This document shows, one piece after another, positions 41,668 through 55,409 of a stretch of 64,000 nt of DNA. The DNA is taken from positions 4,712,501 to 4,776,500 of the forward strand of contig NC_067295.1 of assembly GCF_020740795.1 (NCBI RefSeq). The letters are read 5' to 3'. The DNA is from Apus apus. Its lineage: Eukaryota; Chordata; Aves; Apodiformes; Apodidae. The notes beneath the pieces were generated by a model, which was given only the letters and a program-made list of their open reading frames with translations, searched no databases and had not been told where the DNA came from. A program made the translations under genes and the position numbers. The stretch's first letter is position 1. Each line of letters opens with the position of its first letter.

Positions 41668-43605
41668 CAACAAAACACAGTAAACCTGCTTCTCTCTCAG
41701 CTAGGCTGTCTGTACTTTATGGGCATGTCATCCTACTAGTTCTTTGTTTTAGCTGATGATGATGAACAAGACAGGTGAGCTAAAATCAAGGAAGATCAAG
41801 TTAATGCAAGATTTTTAGTCCTGGGGATGCACTCCCATGACAGCCTAAAATAACAAAAAAAAAGCCATCACTGCATGAAGTCCTTCTCTCACCTCCACTT
41901 CAAGGAGTGGCTGAGACTGTTGGTTGTATCACAGTGGTGAAAAACTAGAAATTGGTTACTTTTATCCTCAAACTAGAAGTAACTTCTGCTGCACGGTGAA
42001 AAGGTCTGCAGCTACCTAGTGAATAGTCACTGTGAGGCAGTGCCATTTTTTCATATTGGATAATTTAGGGGAGGGCAAAACACAGTGCACTTCCATGCTG
42101 CTAAGGCTTTAATTCCAAACTTTTTCTTTTTTTAGATTTCTGGGTAATGAGCTGCTTCTAGTTTTTGAGTCTGATCTTATAATTGAAAGCTCTAGGGTTT
42201 TGTAAGCCACCAATGTGCATGTTCTTGCAAATAGGAATCCGTGTGCTCAAGGCTGCAAAAGGAGGAAGCAGGTTTGTGTGCAATACATGGACACAACAGT
42301 TGGTGTAACTCAGTCATGTTACTGGTACCAATTCCCTTCTCTGGGCACTTGGATATGAGGGGAACATTTATAATAACACGTGCTTTCACATGCTTATCAG
42401 GTTGCTTGCTTCAGCAGATGTAGTGTGTGCCAGACTTCTTTTAAGTCAATATTTAAACAAATGAGCATTTTTTCAGTCAGTAGTAAGAGCAGCATTGAAA
42501 CCAGCCAGGAGAAAGAGCTGACTCCCATGCACCCTCATTTAAGCTGGAACTGCACCCTCAGATTTCCTTGGTCAGTGCTTAAAAGCTTTTTCTGGCTGAT
42601 CCACCTCAGAATGAGGCCACACGTGCATATGCATGAAAGCTCTTTGTAGAGTGAAATTAGGGATGAAAGATATTGCTAATCAATCCTAACAATGCCGGAC
42701 TTATTCCTGGACAAGGGGAAACGGGAATGTGGGGAATGGATGTTTCACAAATGTATAACACATTCAGACACGTTGTTATGCCAGTGTTGGTGTCTGTGCA
42801 CGGACACCCTTTTCAGTCTGCAAAATGCTGCTGTTCATGCAGAGAATTTAAACAAGCCTTCTATTCACCAGTGAGATTCAAAATAACGCCAAAAAACAAA
42901 TGGAGGCACTTCAGTTGCATAATAGTGTCTGTTACAAGGAGAATTCAGTGCAGGAGATGATGTAATGCTCAGCAAGATAAGGCCCGAGCTGGGGGAGAGA
43001 GGGAAGAGGGTGTCTGTGAAGGAACCATTAAGGCTCTTGCAAGTGGTACCAAAGCTATTCACAGGGTGTTAATTAGCAAACCTGAATAATCTCAAAGCTG
43101 ATTGGGTGGCAAGTGTACATGTGGAAAAAAATGACCCATTGCTTGGTGCTGCTTGTTTTCTCTGATGATCATGATTGCTGTAGTGCTCAATAGTAGATCT
43201 CTGAATAATGAAGTGGGCAGAGCATGACCTCACCATGCTTCATGTTGTTTTCTTGGGGGAAGCTTTCTTGCAGTTTAACAGTGTGCTTGAGTTCCTGCGG
43301 CTGATAAACTGGTAATTTTGATACTTGCTATAGCTAAGATTTCTTCAGCCTACCAAAGAGCTGCTTTCTGTTGCATTGCTGGAAATGTAAAGCTCTGCAT
43401 CTGGGCTGTGCCTGTAGCCTTGCTATGTAAATGCTCGTAGTAACGGATGATGTTCCTGTTCTGAGGCCTCTGGCAGTTTGTTCTTACCTTCCTCTCTGAA
43501 CTTAGGTTGAGCATATCCCTGTTTCCTTCAGTTTAGGATTAGTCCTTCTGCATGTTGCTTCCTTGCTGCAAGTCCCTCTGTAGTCTCTGCCCAGACTGGC
43601 AGGGT

Positions 43606-43631
43606 CAGAGGGGTGGCACAGAGGGGTGGCA
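43606..43631. repeat. perfect 13-bp tandem duplication
   Basis: CAGAGGGGTGGCA occurs twice without a gap. The unit is G-rich and lies about 180 bp upstream of the intronic CpG cluster. Confidence 0.9.
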
Positions 43632-43799
43632 CATGATTGTTGCCTTGCACGCAGCCCTCCTGCCCCTTAGTTGGTACAGTATTCACTCCAGGAAATGCTG
43701 AGAAAGCTGAGAGTAATGGAATTCATGAAATTCAAGCTGTGCTTCAATGAAAACGTGTTTTCAATTTCTGCCTCCTTGGGAGCCTGGGACTGAACTGTA

Positions 43800-43990
43800 G
43801 TTGCTGGCGCGGGGTGGGGGCTGGGGCGGCGGGTGAATGGGAGCGGAGGAGGCAGCTCCGCGGAGCCTCTGCCCGGCATCTCCTCGGCATTCCCAGGCTG
43901 GGCTGCTTTTTCTGGCAGCCTCAGGAAACGTCTTTGTATTCATCAGTCGAAAAGGCCCAGGCGTTTTCCTGCTGGGTTTGTTCTGGCTGT
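43800..43990. promoter_or_regulatory. small intronic CpG cluster (candidate alternative promoter or enhancer)
   Basis: GC-rich sequence with repeated CpG and GC-box-like elements (GGGGCGGCGGG, GCTCCGCGGAGC) in otherwise CpG-poor intron. It contains a short palindrome AGCTCCGCGGAGC-like core. No TTYH3-like coding start with a donor is evident, so the role is only inferred. Confidence 0.35.
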
Positions 43991-46900
43991 TGGGGTCCGA
44001 GTGACAGTGACATGTTGGAGAGGAACGTGATGGGGGAAGCATCAGCTGGGGGTGGCTTATCCCCCCTCTCAGCTCTTGATCCTGCTCACGCTGTCCTTTG
44101 AGTGTCCTGCTGCCGATTAAGGGTGAGAATTATAATGGTGACTCAAAAGCCTTTGGTAAAACTCATTAATTCATTCCTCCTTTAATTAGACGCCCAACCA
44201 TGGTCTTATAATTATCAGAGCCTGGGAACACTTGCAGCTGTAATAAGCTGTGCTACATCAAATGAAAAAAAATAATGGATTTTTGGCAAATGCAGATGTA
44301 GTGAGCTCTCACTTGGTTTGGTTTTTGGTGAGGGAGATGGAAAGGCACAGAAATGAAGGAAGCAGCTGAGGGTGTGGAGTGGCTGACCCCTGGCTGAATA
44401 TTGCCTCATGGTGTTGAACTAACAAGAAAGGGTGGAGTTGTCCTGCTTATAAATACTATTTTCCTTGGGAGGTGTAATAATGTAACTTTCAAGGACAGAA
44501 AAGAGGAAGGAGACTATTGAAAAGTTATGCAAACATATTTTCTTAAAACTTGAGGGAATTTTACTTTGGAATAAGAGTTGAACAGGAGCAACTGCAGGCA
44601 TTGTAAGCAGTGCCTGTTCTGCTGTTTGGAAGTGTAGGGAATGGCCAAATGTTTTACAACAAAAAGTACCAGGTTGTTTATTTGTTGGGTTGGGTTTTTT
44701 TCAGTCTTCTGGGAGAAAAAAAAATCAATAGTAAACTTCCATTATTTTGTCTTCTCTTCTTGTTTCTGAAATGTGAAGGAAGGTAATTTTCAGAACTCAT
44801 TTGGGTGACCCCCTGCAACAGATGACTAGGGAGAGAAGTTTGAGGCTACTTCTAGTATCTGAAATACTTATGGTTTTGTTATTGTTATTGTGGGTTTTGG
44901 TTTTATCGGGGGTTTTGTTGGGGTTTTTTTTGCAGAAGGAGAACTAGGGAGAAGGCTGAAAAGACTTAAAGGAAGGACTTGTTATTTCTACCCTGTTGCA
45001 ACTCTACTTGTATTTACTATCACTGTGAATGCAATGGCAGATCCTGAAAACATGATCTACATTTAGCTTTGAACTGACAGGCTGTCAAGTGCAAGCAATA
45101 CCAAAAGGCTAGAGACAGAGACAGGTTTGCTTTTTTTTTCCTTAGGATTTGAGCTCAAGGTGAGACTGAATGCCTTGGACTTGAGTAAATGGGAGTAATT
45201 GCACAAGACTAGATTAGAGGTGCTTCTAGTCAATGGCAAGTATTAATGTTCATGCTCCTTTCAGAGGGAGACTGTTTCAGTTGTAGTAGGTGGCAGGAAA
45301 AAATGGATCAGCTGTGTTTTGGGTCTTTTTCTGTCTGGATTTAGTGGAAAGCACAGATAGCACATCCAGTGAGGATGGAATTATTTGCTTGACACTTTTG
45401 TAAGCTAAACAGAAGTCTACTTGCGAGGAGAGTTCTATTTTAAAAGCACTGTACAGTGCTTCCTGTGTGCCTTTTAGTATTTCAAAATGTGACCAATATC
45501 TTCTGTCTGTCCTTCTCATCCTCTTCCCCACACAGTCTGAGTTATTGTTGGGTAACGAGACTGAGTAGTGCGTAGAGCTTGGGTAGGACAGGGTCTCATT
45601 CCTGGTCTCTGAGGTTAAATCATGGGATCACTCACCATTCCTTATATATGTGTATATCCAAAGTTCTTATAGGTTAGAAAACAGATGTTGAATCAACTTG
45701 AGTAGACAAATCAGTGGGAGCAACAAATCTATGAGATTAAAATAGCCTTTCATTCTCCAAAGTACAACCAGGTAGAGATCCTGGTAAGTTTCTTGGCTGG
45801 TCATGAGACCATGTTCTGGGGCAGGTTGAGTGCTCTAACAGTCACCTCTTGATCACTGCAGGGGTTGTTTTTCAAGCTTGTTCAGCTTGACCTGCTGCAG
45901 GTTAAAATCTCTTCAAACACAAGCTCTTCAAAAGCATTTCAAATGCTTTAATATTAAAGGGTAAACTAGAGGTGATGAATATAAAATACGTCCAGCCCTG
46001 TTGACAAAATAATCCATGTGGGCAAGTGGTGCTCTGGGACGTGCTTCCAATGCCTGTGCCTTAGCAGGCAGCTCTTGGAGAAGCTGTGTGAGTGATGGGA
46101 GATGCTGGGAGCATTCTGCTGAGGTGTAAATAACAAGGTTGGACAGTTTATGCTAGCTCTGCTGTTTTTATTAGTACAGCTTAGCTTTCGCCTTGGGCAA
46201 TGTGGAGGTTATGGGAGAAGGAGGAAGAGAAAATCTGTGAACTTGCTTCCTCTCCCAGCAGTTGATGCTGAGGAGGTGTGGGGATCTTGTTACTCTGGTC
46301 CCCCCTCGGCGTGTTAATTCTTCTTGTCCATGTGTTTGTATCATAAGTCTGAAATTCTTACTGTGCCCACTGCTCGTTGGGTCACGTGTGTGTCTCACTC
46401 CAGTGCCCTTTCAACCCTTTTGGTCTGCTTCATATGGATTTTGTTGCAGCTATTCAAATTCACTTGGCTTCTACAGTCTTTCATTACTGTTTATTTTGTT
46501 CTCAAGATGTTGCTCTGAGAGACTGCTGCTTGTCTTATTAGTGCTCCTAAATATATTTAATAGCTCTTTGCCAGCTACTGCATCTTCTGCCTGTGATTGA
46601 CCTGCCTAATAACATGCTCCCAGTGCTTAAGAGGACTGCGGATCCAAGTCTGTTTGGTGGTGGATCTGAATCTTCTGCTGGTGTCAGATTTGACCTGGGA
46701 GGAGATGTCTTCTGTACCACAGCAGTGGTATAACCAACAGGGGAAATGTAGTTCTGCAGGTATAACCTATGGGCAGGACTTCCAGCACGAACTTAATGAT
46801 TAGGTTTGGTTTACTTGTGCTGGCTTCAGTAAGAGTGATCTTCATTATTTGATGCAATCAGTGAAATACAAGATCCCTAAGAAGAACCAGTTTCAAGCAC

Positions 46901-49900
46901 AGGCCTTGAATTTTTCATCAGAGTTCCAAGTTCAAACCAGGCATACCTATTTATTTTCCCTTCCAAAGTGAAATTTGCTGTCTGATGTAGTAGATGCAGA
47001 TGGATCCACCAGCAATTCAGTTCTTTACTTCTTACTTGCAGTCACATGCACCACTGCTTATTTGGTACTAAAACTAGTCCTACAAACTTCCATCCTTGGG
47101 GATGTACTCAGCTAGCCTTTGACATGCTGTTGCCTTCTGACAAATCACTGGTGACTTCTCCTGGGAAAACAGAGATCCTGAGTATTTTCTGTGCAGCTGC
47201 ATGTGGACCTTGGTCAATGTGCATTCTCTCCCATGTGCTGTGAACGTAGGCTGCCTGTAAACAGGGCTGAGAGCTTCTGGAAACTACACTGTAGTCTTTA
47301 TCTTTATTCTCAGTGGGGAATATTTTTTGGTTAGAACAGGACACGTGTGAAACAGAACCACAGGGTTGTTCTAATGCTGTGGTAAGGAACTATTAGACGG
47401 TGCAAAGTTTGATGTTGACTACAAGCTATATACTCTTCTTGTAGCCAAAATGTATATAGCTCTACTGAGGTAAAAATCTTGATCTTGGTGCAGCTGTGCT
47501 TTGGATTGTGCCATTGTTCTTTGGGTTCTACTCTAGTCTGTATTGCCTGATCTAGGTAAGTGTCCTGAGGGCTGAAACTGTGCTGCAGGTCAGGAAGAGT
47601 TCTTCAGAGGCAGGGATGCATACAAACATAGCAGCAGTTGGGGGAAAGGTGCTAGCCACTGTGTGTCACCTGTACTTGGGGTCTTGACTCCTTGTAGAGT
47701 CTTTGTCAGTCTAAAGCCCCTCCAGTGCTTCTGAGTGGGGTCTAGGTAGGTAGGGAAGTGTCTTATTGATTCTCAACTGCTTGCAAAGAGTGGGGTCTTT
47801 AGACTATGGTGCACTCAATAGCTGTCATGTATTTAACTTCCAGGCAGCACCCAGATAAACCCCCGTGCTTGTGCCCCTGGTAAACAGGCTTCCAAGTGGG
47901 GTTACACATTCCAGGCACGTACGCTGTCCTGCTCTGCTGGCTCAAGCTGGGTTAGTCATGCGTCTCGCTGAGTGTTTCACATCTGAGACAGCCTGTGTCT
48001 CTTGCTTCTGCTCTCCGGTTCCTAAGAAGGACAATAATCAACAAAAGAGCAATTAGAGTTGTGGAGCTTGGTCATAGGATCTTGTCACTTCTTTCACCCT
48101 CATCTGATAGTGTTTTGAGCGCAGAAAAATTTTCGGGGTCCTGGGAAAGAGGCTGGAGCTGTACTGCTCAGCTGCAGGGCACTGTCTGAAATTAAAGTGG
48201 GAGCCAGTGACAGGAAAATAAAAAAGATGAGTTTTAGGAGAAAACCAAATGAAAACTTGATGCCATACCTCGTGATCATGCTCTGTATCCAGAAGGTACT
48301 GTTAAAGCTCTGACTTGTTACATGTGGGATTGTACCACCGTGTCGTTAAATGTACGCAAAAGCTTCCTTGTGTTCCTTCACTTAGACTTTTCCACCTGAA
48401 GGTATGATCTAGTGACTATATAATCACTTCCGTAGCAACCAACATGTTGTAAACAGGATTATGATGCCTAGTAAGGATGGAGGGCATAAAGAATTTAGGA
48501 AAGCAGTATTCCCTCTTGTAAATACCCTCATTAACCTGGAGCAAAGGGTAAATACAGTGATGTCTGTGTGGAGAGCAGAATCCAGCTTTGCAGGATACAT
48601 GGCACCCACGGGCTGTGTCACCAGGTGAGCAAGGCAGGAGGAAGGGCACACGTGTGTGGCATGAGGTGTGTCCTTAAACTAATGGAAAAAGGCCTTAAGA
48701 AGGTGAATCTGTATGTTAGCAAGCCAAAGTAACCCTCCAGAGAGGCTGTTACTGATTTCAAGGTGCAAGTGCAGCAGGCTGCCTTTTCTCAGCTAGTGTG
48801 ATTAAAACCCTGAAGGCACCAGGGACATATTCTAGCCAAGTCCTTTTGCCTTCTTTCCACTCCCTCTTCAAGAGCTCCCTTACCCTCTAGTCTGGAGAGG
48901 GTAAGATTTGTCTGCTACAAAGTACTGCATTTTTTCCCACTCGTATTGTCTGTAGAGTTAAATTTAAATGCTTTCTCAATACATTCAGGCTTGCTTTCTC
49001 TTTTTAATGAAAACTTGAGCTGGCTGTTTTATTGTTAAAGATGATGGGAAGAGCCAGCAAAATCAAAAGCTTTTCTCTTTAGCTCATTCTGCAGTGAAGA
49101 CTCACGGTGTGTTGTGACGTTCTTCTGCAGACCCATAAAGAAAAGAGAACTACTTTGCTTGCATGCATTTACTTCAGAGATATCGTGGTGGGTTTTATGC
49201 TGCATAGAGTTAAGTGAGAACAGTTACTGAATGCTCTGTAAGAGTGTTTGAGCAGATGCTCTGCTCTACTTTGTTCTGCAGTTTATGCACCACTTGCTTT
49301 CATTCAATAAAAAAAGTAACGTGAAGACACGAGAGTTATTGCAGATATTTGCTTTGTGGCTTTAGGGTATCTTATCTTGGGGCTGCTCAAAACTTCTTTC
49401 TAGTGAATTGCTCTCACTTTTTGCAGTGTTTGGGTGATGTAACGAGTGGTTTGATTGCTTCAGTGAGTTGAAAGTGCTGCTTGGCTCTTTCTAAGATGTT
49501 TTAACACCTGCTAAAAGGGTGAAGAATTCCGGGCAACTGCTGCCAGCCCTTAAGTGCTGTGAAAAGTCTCTTGTCAAAGATCCAGTTTTCTGTTGGGAGT
49601 CAGATAATGTTCCCTGCTGATCTAATGGGGTTGGTCAGAGGGGATCTAACTCTTTATTATTGCCCAGATTACTTGTTGATGGTGGTTTTTGTGAGCTGAG
49701 CTTATCAAGGGCTCGTGTTCACTAGTGGTGAAACAAAAGAGGTGATGGAGAACATGGCTCATTTTTTAGATTCAGAGAATCTCCAGTGGGTGTGTTTTTA
49801 CTGCAGGTTCCATAGTTAGTGAGGTTTGCCATCCCCACCTGATTAGAGAATGGACTTCAGTCAGAGATACCAAGTCCTACACTGGAATGTATAGTTTTTT

Positions 49901-52900
49901 GCTTCTCTTTGTTCCTGATTAAGTTGCTCTCTGAAAAAAAAAGTTCACAAATGAGGTTTAAAATACCTGTCTATAAAGAGTAGAAAGAAAAATTCCATGT
50001 AGGGAAGGGTGGATATTAGGTTTGAGATATTTCAAGTGCAAGTTGAATGTCTGGTGCAACCTGGCTTAAAAATCTGTATATAAAACTACTCAAATGCAAA
50101 AAGGTCCACCTGGCTCCCTTCTGTGGCATCTTTCATGGGAGAGTTCATAAACAGCCTGGAGGATTTCTGCTTACACATGGGTGAATCCTGCTTTGTGGTA
50201 ACGTTCCAGACAGGCAAGCTGCTGATCTGCACAGGTAACAAGGTACTTGGTGCTCCAGAAGAGCTATTTCCAACTGGGAAGGTAGGTATTAACACTGAAG
50301 GTTATTACAAAGCTAAGGAACGTGGTTCACCAGTCAGGCTAGCTGGCCAAAAGTCCATCCAGTTGCAGCAGTGAACTGAAAGACCCTGAATTAAAAATAA
50401 AGCAGGAAGTAGTTGGCAAATAGCAAATATGTAACTAAGCACCAGCTCCTGGTGTAGATCAGGAGCCACAACAGCTAGAAAAGGTGAGATCATGTATTTC
50501 TGCATTCCATGTTGGAGAATCTCTAACTTGAGAATGGTGATCTGTTGGCAGCCCTAACAGCTGTTATTTAAGTTTCTGTAAGCACTCCCTGAAGGTCTGG
50601 TAAATGCTATTTTTGTTGTTATTTAGTGGAAGTGGCCAACCTTGGTGATGTTGCAAACATAGTGAAGTCCTTGTAAAGCACCACAAGGTGCATGTTGGAT
50701 GGCTTTCCAAGCTAAAGGTCAGAGAAACCACAAGGGTGGTTCATAGCAGGAATGACCTACAGCTCAACCGTCAATGGCTGTAGCCTGGATGTTGTTTGGG
50801 AGGCTGAGTTAGTCTTCTCCAAAAGTTTTCAGGCCAGAAATCTGTCCTGACTCCATGTTGCTTCCAAGTGCTGCAGTATGTGAGTGCATAATAGTGAGTG
50901 GACAAGGCAGCTGGCTGTTGCCCATTGGATTTCTTCTTCCTTTGCTGGATCCCTCCTCACGCTCCCAGTTTGAATGTCAGGGGGCTGTGTTAATAACCCC
51001 AGATGTGAGGTTAAAAAAACCCAACAACACAGCAGAGTGAAGAGTTTGTGCTCCTGGTTTTTCTTTCTGAAAGACATAATCCAAAATCTGCCATTCTTCT
51101 GCCAGTCAGTGGTTGTAAAGATGTTGGAGAAGAGCCTGGTTTGTGGTAAGAATTAAAAGTCCCTCACATGGCCGCATGAGGAACTGGTTAGCTGGGAGTA
51201 CTGCAGCCTGGTTCTTCAGCTGGTGCTGCTGTGACCACTTGTTGAGTCCTGCTCTGGTGGCTGCTCTGACTCGTGTGCCAGATGCAGATGGTGTGGCAGG
51301 GGGGTGTTCACAGCAACTGCTTTCAGCAAAGAAGCCTTTCTGCTGAGGTTTATTGAGTGGCTGAACAACACCTTGGACTTGACCTGTTAAGCTTTTCAGC
51401 TCGAGTGCTTCTGTCTTGTTGTGATTCCTCATGGATGGAAAGGATTGCTCTCCAGCACTGGCTATTAATCTAAAGGTAGCATTGAGACAACAGGGAAACA
51501 TAGGTATGGACAGTAATTACAGTGTACCTAGCTAGAGACTAAAGAAAAAAAGGGTCAGTGGGAAGCATAGCTCAGGGTTACACTATGAGGGGGAGCTATC
51601 AGTCAATTTAGGATGTGAAAGAAAACGTCCTTCCTCCTTCTACTTCTTTATGATTTTGTCCTCAGTGAGTAGCTCTGCTGTTATTATCTGAAGGAAGGCT
51701 TCAGAGTGTTTAAGGTTTTCAAGGTCAAAGGCACAGGGCTGCTGACTAATGAGACTGTCCAGTGGTGGGAGGATGTGGTGCTTTCAAAATCAGAAGTGCT
51801 GTGATGAGATGCATGAATGACCTTTAAGTGGGTGGAGAAATGGGAAAATCTCCATGTCAACAGCAAGTGTCCAAAGTGACTTAACTTTCCCAACGAAATA
51901 AAAGGTAAACACTTGCAAAGGGTAAGCTGATCACAAGTGGGGAAACCAATCTGCAATCAGTGCCTTTATAAAAGGCACAAATTTTGCTTCTAGCTTGTGG
52001 GGATCACTTTTTCTAGGCAAAAGTTGTCATTAGTGCATCTCTGCATCAGCAGCAGTACGTAAATCATCCATGGAAGGGTCCTAAAAGAACAGTGTTGCCA
52101 GATGAAGGCAAGTCAGGATGATGGTTTCCCTCTCTGCAGTTGTCAGCAGGTGGTTGAGGTGTGACAATAACAACAGGGAGCTGTTTGCTGGTGCTAACAC
52201 TGCTACTGCAGACCCAGCTTTGGAGCAGCAATCCCAAGTCATGAAAGCTGCTTGGGAGCTGTGTCCAAGTGGCACACACACACAGTTCATTTAGCACACA
52301 GGGCTGGGCTGGGATGGCTTATAGTGACAAGGCATGGACTTATGAAGCTCTAAGCAGCTAAAGCTTCAGCAGAGCATATGGTGTATGCATTTCTGCCTCT
52401 AAAACTGATCCAAGTAGTTAGCTGCTGAGGGGTAGATGCTTTGCGGTAATTTCTTCCCCAGATGTAGCTGCTGTAAAAACAAATGTTGAAGGACTTACTT
52501 TTTGACAATGACCCCCTCTATCAAGGGAGCTTCAGTCACTGGAGTAGCATAACAGGGGTGGCTTGAAACACTGCCGATAAAAGCAGAGTTTTTCCTGCTA
52601 AATTAAGACCAAATGACTTAAAATTCTGCTGTCTTGCACATTTTTCAATTCCAGGCTTAACAGGAAAGCTGTCGCTGCCTGAAGTGTCATCATTTCCTCT
52701 TTTGCATCTGTAAATTGCAGAAGGATTCCACAGTGTCCAACCCTGCAGCACCCAGACTGGGGTTAGTGCAAGAAGAGGTTCCTCTTTGTTCTGGGAACAG
52801 TGAAGCATCGTTTCTTCCCTTGTGCTGTGTTTGGGAAGACTATTATTTCTAATAACCCAGAAAAAATGGGGGGGTTGTCAAGTCCTGTGTGGGTTTGGGT

Positions 52901-53028
52901 TTTGTTAATTTTTTTATTTTTTTGCAGCATGCAGGTGCTTAGATATGCACAAAAGATCCAAGAGACAAGTCACTGTTGTCACTTTCCTTACCAGTTGGAG
53001 GGAAGTTTTGAAGCAGTTTAAAAACAAC

Positions 53029-53056
53029 AACCCCCCCACACACCCCCCCCCCCACC
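53029..53056. repeat. C-rich low-complexity tract
   Basis: Runs of C broken by ACACAC and AC units after AACAACAA. Simple low-complexity DNA in TTYH3 intron 1. Confidence 0.75.
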
Positions 53057-55375
53057 TTTATATTGCAGAAGTTCATGCAAAGAAGTTGACTTTAGTTTTG
53101 CCAGTTTGTACACTGAAAACCCAGGAAATACCACAGTTCCACACTGTCCAAACTTTGCTCCATGCTTTGTACTTGCTATCTGAATATTTGAAGAGTGAGC
53201 CCACTTCCCTGCAGTGTGGCAGATCCCTTTTTAAACATCCACAAATTGCTTCTGCTAAGCAGACCATGACTGATTTTGAAATGTGTGCTGGAAATGGTGC
53301 TTGCATAATGCACAGAAGCAAGTTCTAAGGTGCTGTGCACAGGTAACTTCTGCCTGTTTATGGGGAGCAAGGTTCTCACTAGCTCTTCCTGACATTATCT
53401 GTACCTGTGAGCTCAAAGTCTCCTTATTAGCTTTTTCTGTAGAAGTCTCTTGCACAAATTCAGCACTGAGCTGTAACCTTGGAAAGCTGGATTCTTTTTT
53501 AATGGCATTGAAGACTTTTTTGCTGCTGAACTTCTGTGGAGTGGTGCTGCTGTAGTGTGTGTCCTGTGTGTGTTGGTGAAACTGCTTCTAGTGCCTATTT
53601 GGAATAAATACTTACGAATTCCTTGTTGGACAATATTACTGTACAAGGAAAAAAAAAGTATAGTACTGTTATTCTGACCTACTATGCATGATTCAAAATT
53701 AGATTTGGGCTGTGAACATGGTTGTTTGTCTGGGCCAAGCCTCTTCAGGCAAGACCTCAGTGGAGAAACAGTGCAAAACTGTGGTTTCAACATTGTGCCT
53801 TTGTTTTGTGTAAATGGACTCTAAACCTGAGGACCTGCATGGGGAAGCCTAAAATTGTTGTGACCTTTCCATCCCTAATGAAATTTGCAGCTTCAGACCC
53901 TTTTAATCATACCCTTCTGAAATTGTGGCTCCTGAGGTCCTGGTCCAGCAGGGCAGCAGGAACACTTTTCAGCTTGCACCTGCTCAGTGATTAAATCAAG
54001 GCACTGACCTGGCTGAAAGCAGGTATGTCTGATTCAAGTTACAGTGTAACTAGCCCTGGTGCAAAAAGAAGCAGGCCTGCTAACTAGAGGCAAGGGTATT
54101 TTAACAGCTGCCCAATGAGCCAGATTGACCACTTGATACAGGCATAAAACACTGTTTCTTTGTGTTGGATGAGTTGTTGTGACCCTGGTCTGGCATAAAC
54201 TTGGGGCAGGAACAAAATACCTACCTGTGCTTCAGCACTGAGGGAGTTGGGTGGGAAAATGCAGGACATGCAAAGCTTTGTGTTGAATCTCCCTTTGATA
54301 GTGTTTTGGATTGTTGAATCAATAAGCAGAAATTGGAAGCCAAAGAAAAGATTCCTGGCTGACTTTTGTCTTCATGTGACCCCATAGGTTTTTCTAAATC
54401 GTAATGGGGTTTTTTAAATGCTTCTGGGTTTGGCTTATAGATTAGCTGTTCCTTGCTCTTTATAGCTTCTTTCTGGTTTGGAGTTGGAAACAATGCTGAA
54501 GGCTGATAGAACAAACCACTGCACCACTAGTGAAAGGGATCTTTAATAGTATTTTATTTCTGGTTCCTTTGTGACCTGCAGAATTGTAGCTGAGCTGGGA
54601 ATATTCCTGCCAAAGTGCTAGCATCAACCCATCCTTTGCAGAGCTTACTCTTTCTTTGTTTCTCTTTGCCCTGTAGACTACCCTTTCCATCAGTTTAACA
54701 GTCTTGAGCTGCTCTTGTTGCTACCTGAGCAGCTGATCAGTTTTTCACTTCTACAGCAGTAGATTGTGTGATTTGATACTTTCACTGGGTGTTGTGTGTG
54801 TATCTCCTCCTCACCAAAGTGCATTAAAGCTTTGGACATGACCTGTGAAATCACCCACAGCCATATTGTGTTGACATTGGGTGTCTAAGGTGATGGTGTA
54901 ATGCCATGTACAACTGGACAGGCAGTAACTCAACAATCTTTGCTAGACACCTGGAGTTCAGCTGCATGTCTGTAATGCACCTACAGTCCCCACCTTCCTT
55001 ACAAGTTCCTCTGTTGCATGTCTGTCTGCGTTTTGAAGCCCTTTGCAGAGCTGTATCTCTGGAAGAGTAATGAGGTTGAAAGCAAGATCGAGGGCTGTGT
55101 GACTAGTTCAGGCCCATCCATTTATCAGGGAAATTGTTTTCTACTGCTGCATACGGGTATAAAGTGTCAAGGCTGATAAATACGCTCGAGCTTCTTCACT
55201 TCTTCATTCTCCCTAGAGCTTGGTTTCTACAAAGAAATATTGATATGTAAAATATGGGAGATACTCACCAGGGACCAACCTGGAGTAGAGACAAGGCAGG
55301 AATATTTTAATTTTGAACCTGGCTGGATAAACAGTCAAATGAACAAACACTTTCTTTAGTTTTGTAAAGACTTTA

Positions 55376-55409
55376 TTTAAAAAATAAAAAAAATAAATAA
55401 AAAAGAAAG
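55376..55409. repeat. A-rich low-complexity tract
   Basis: AAAAATAAAAAAAATAAATA-type sequence after TTTATTT. Several AATAAA hexamers occur by composition; they are not taken as poly(A) signals. Confidence 0.75.
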
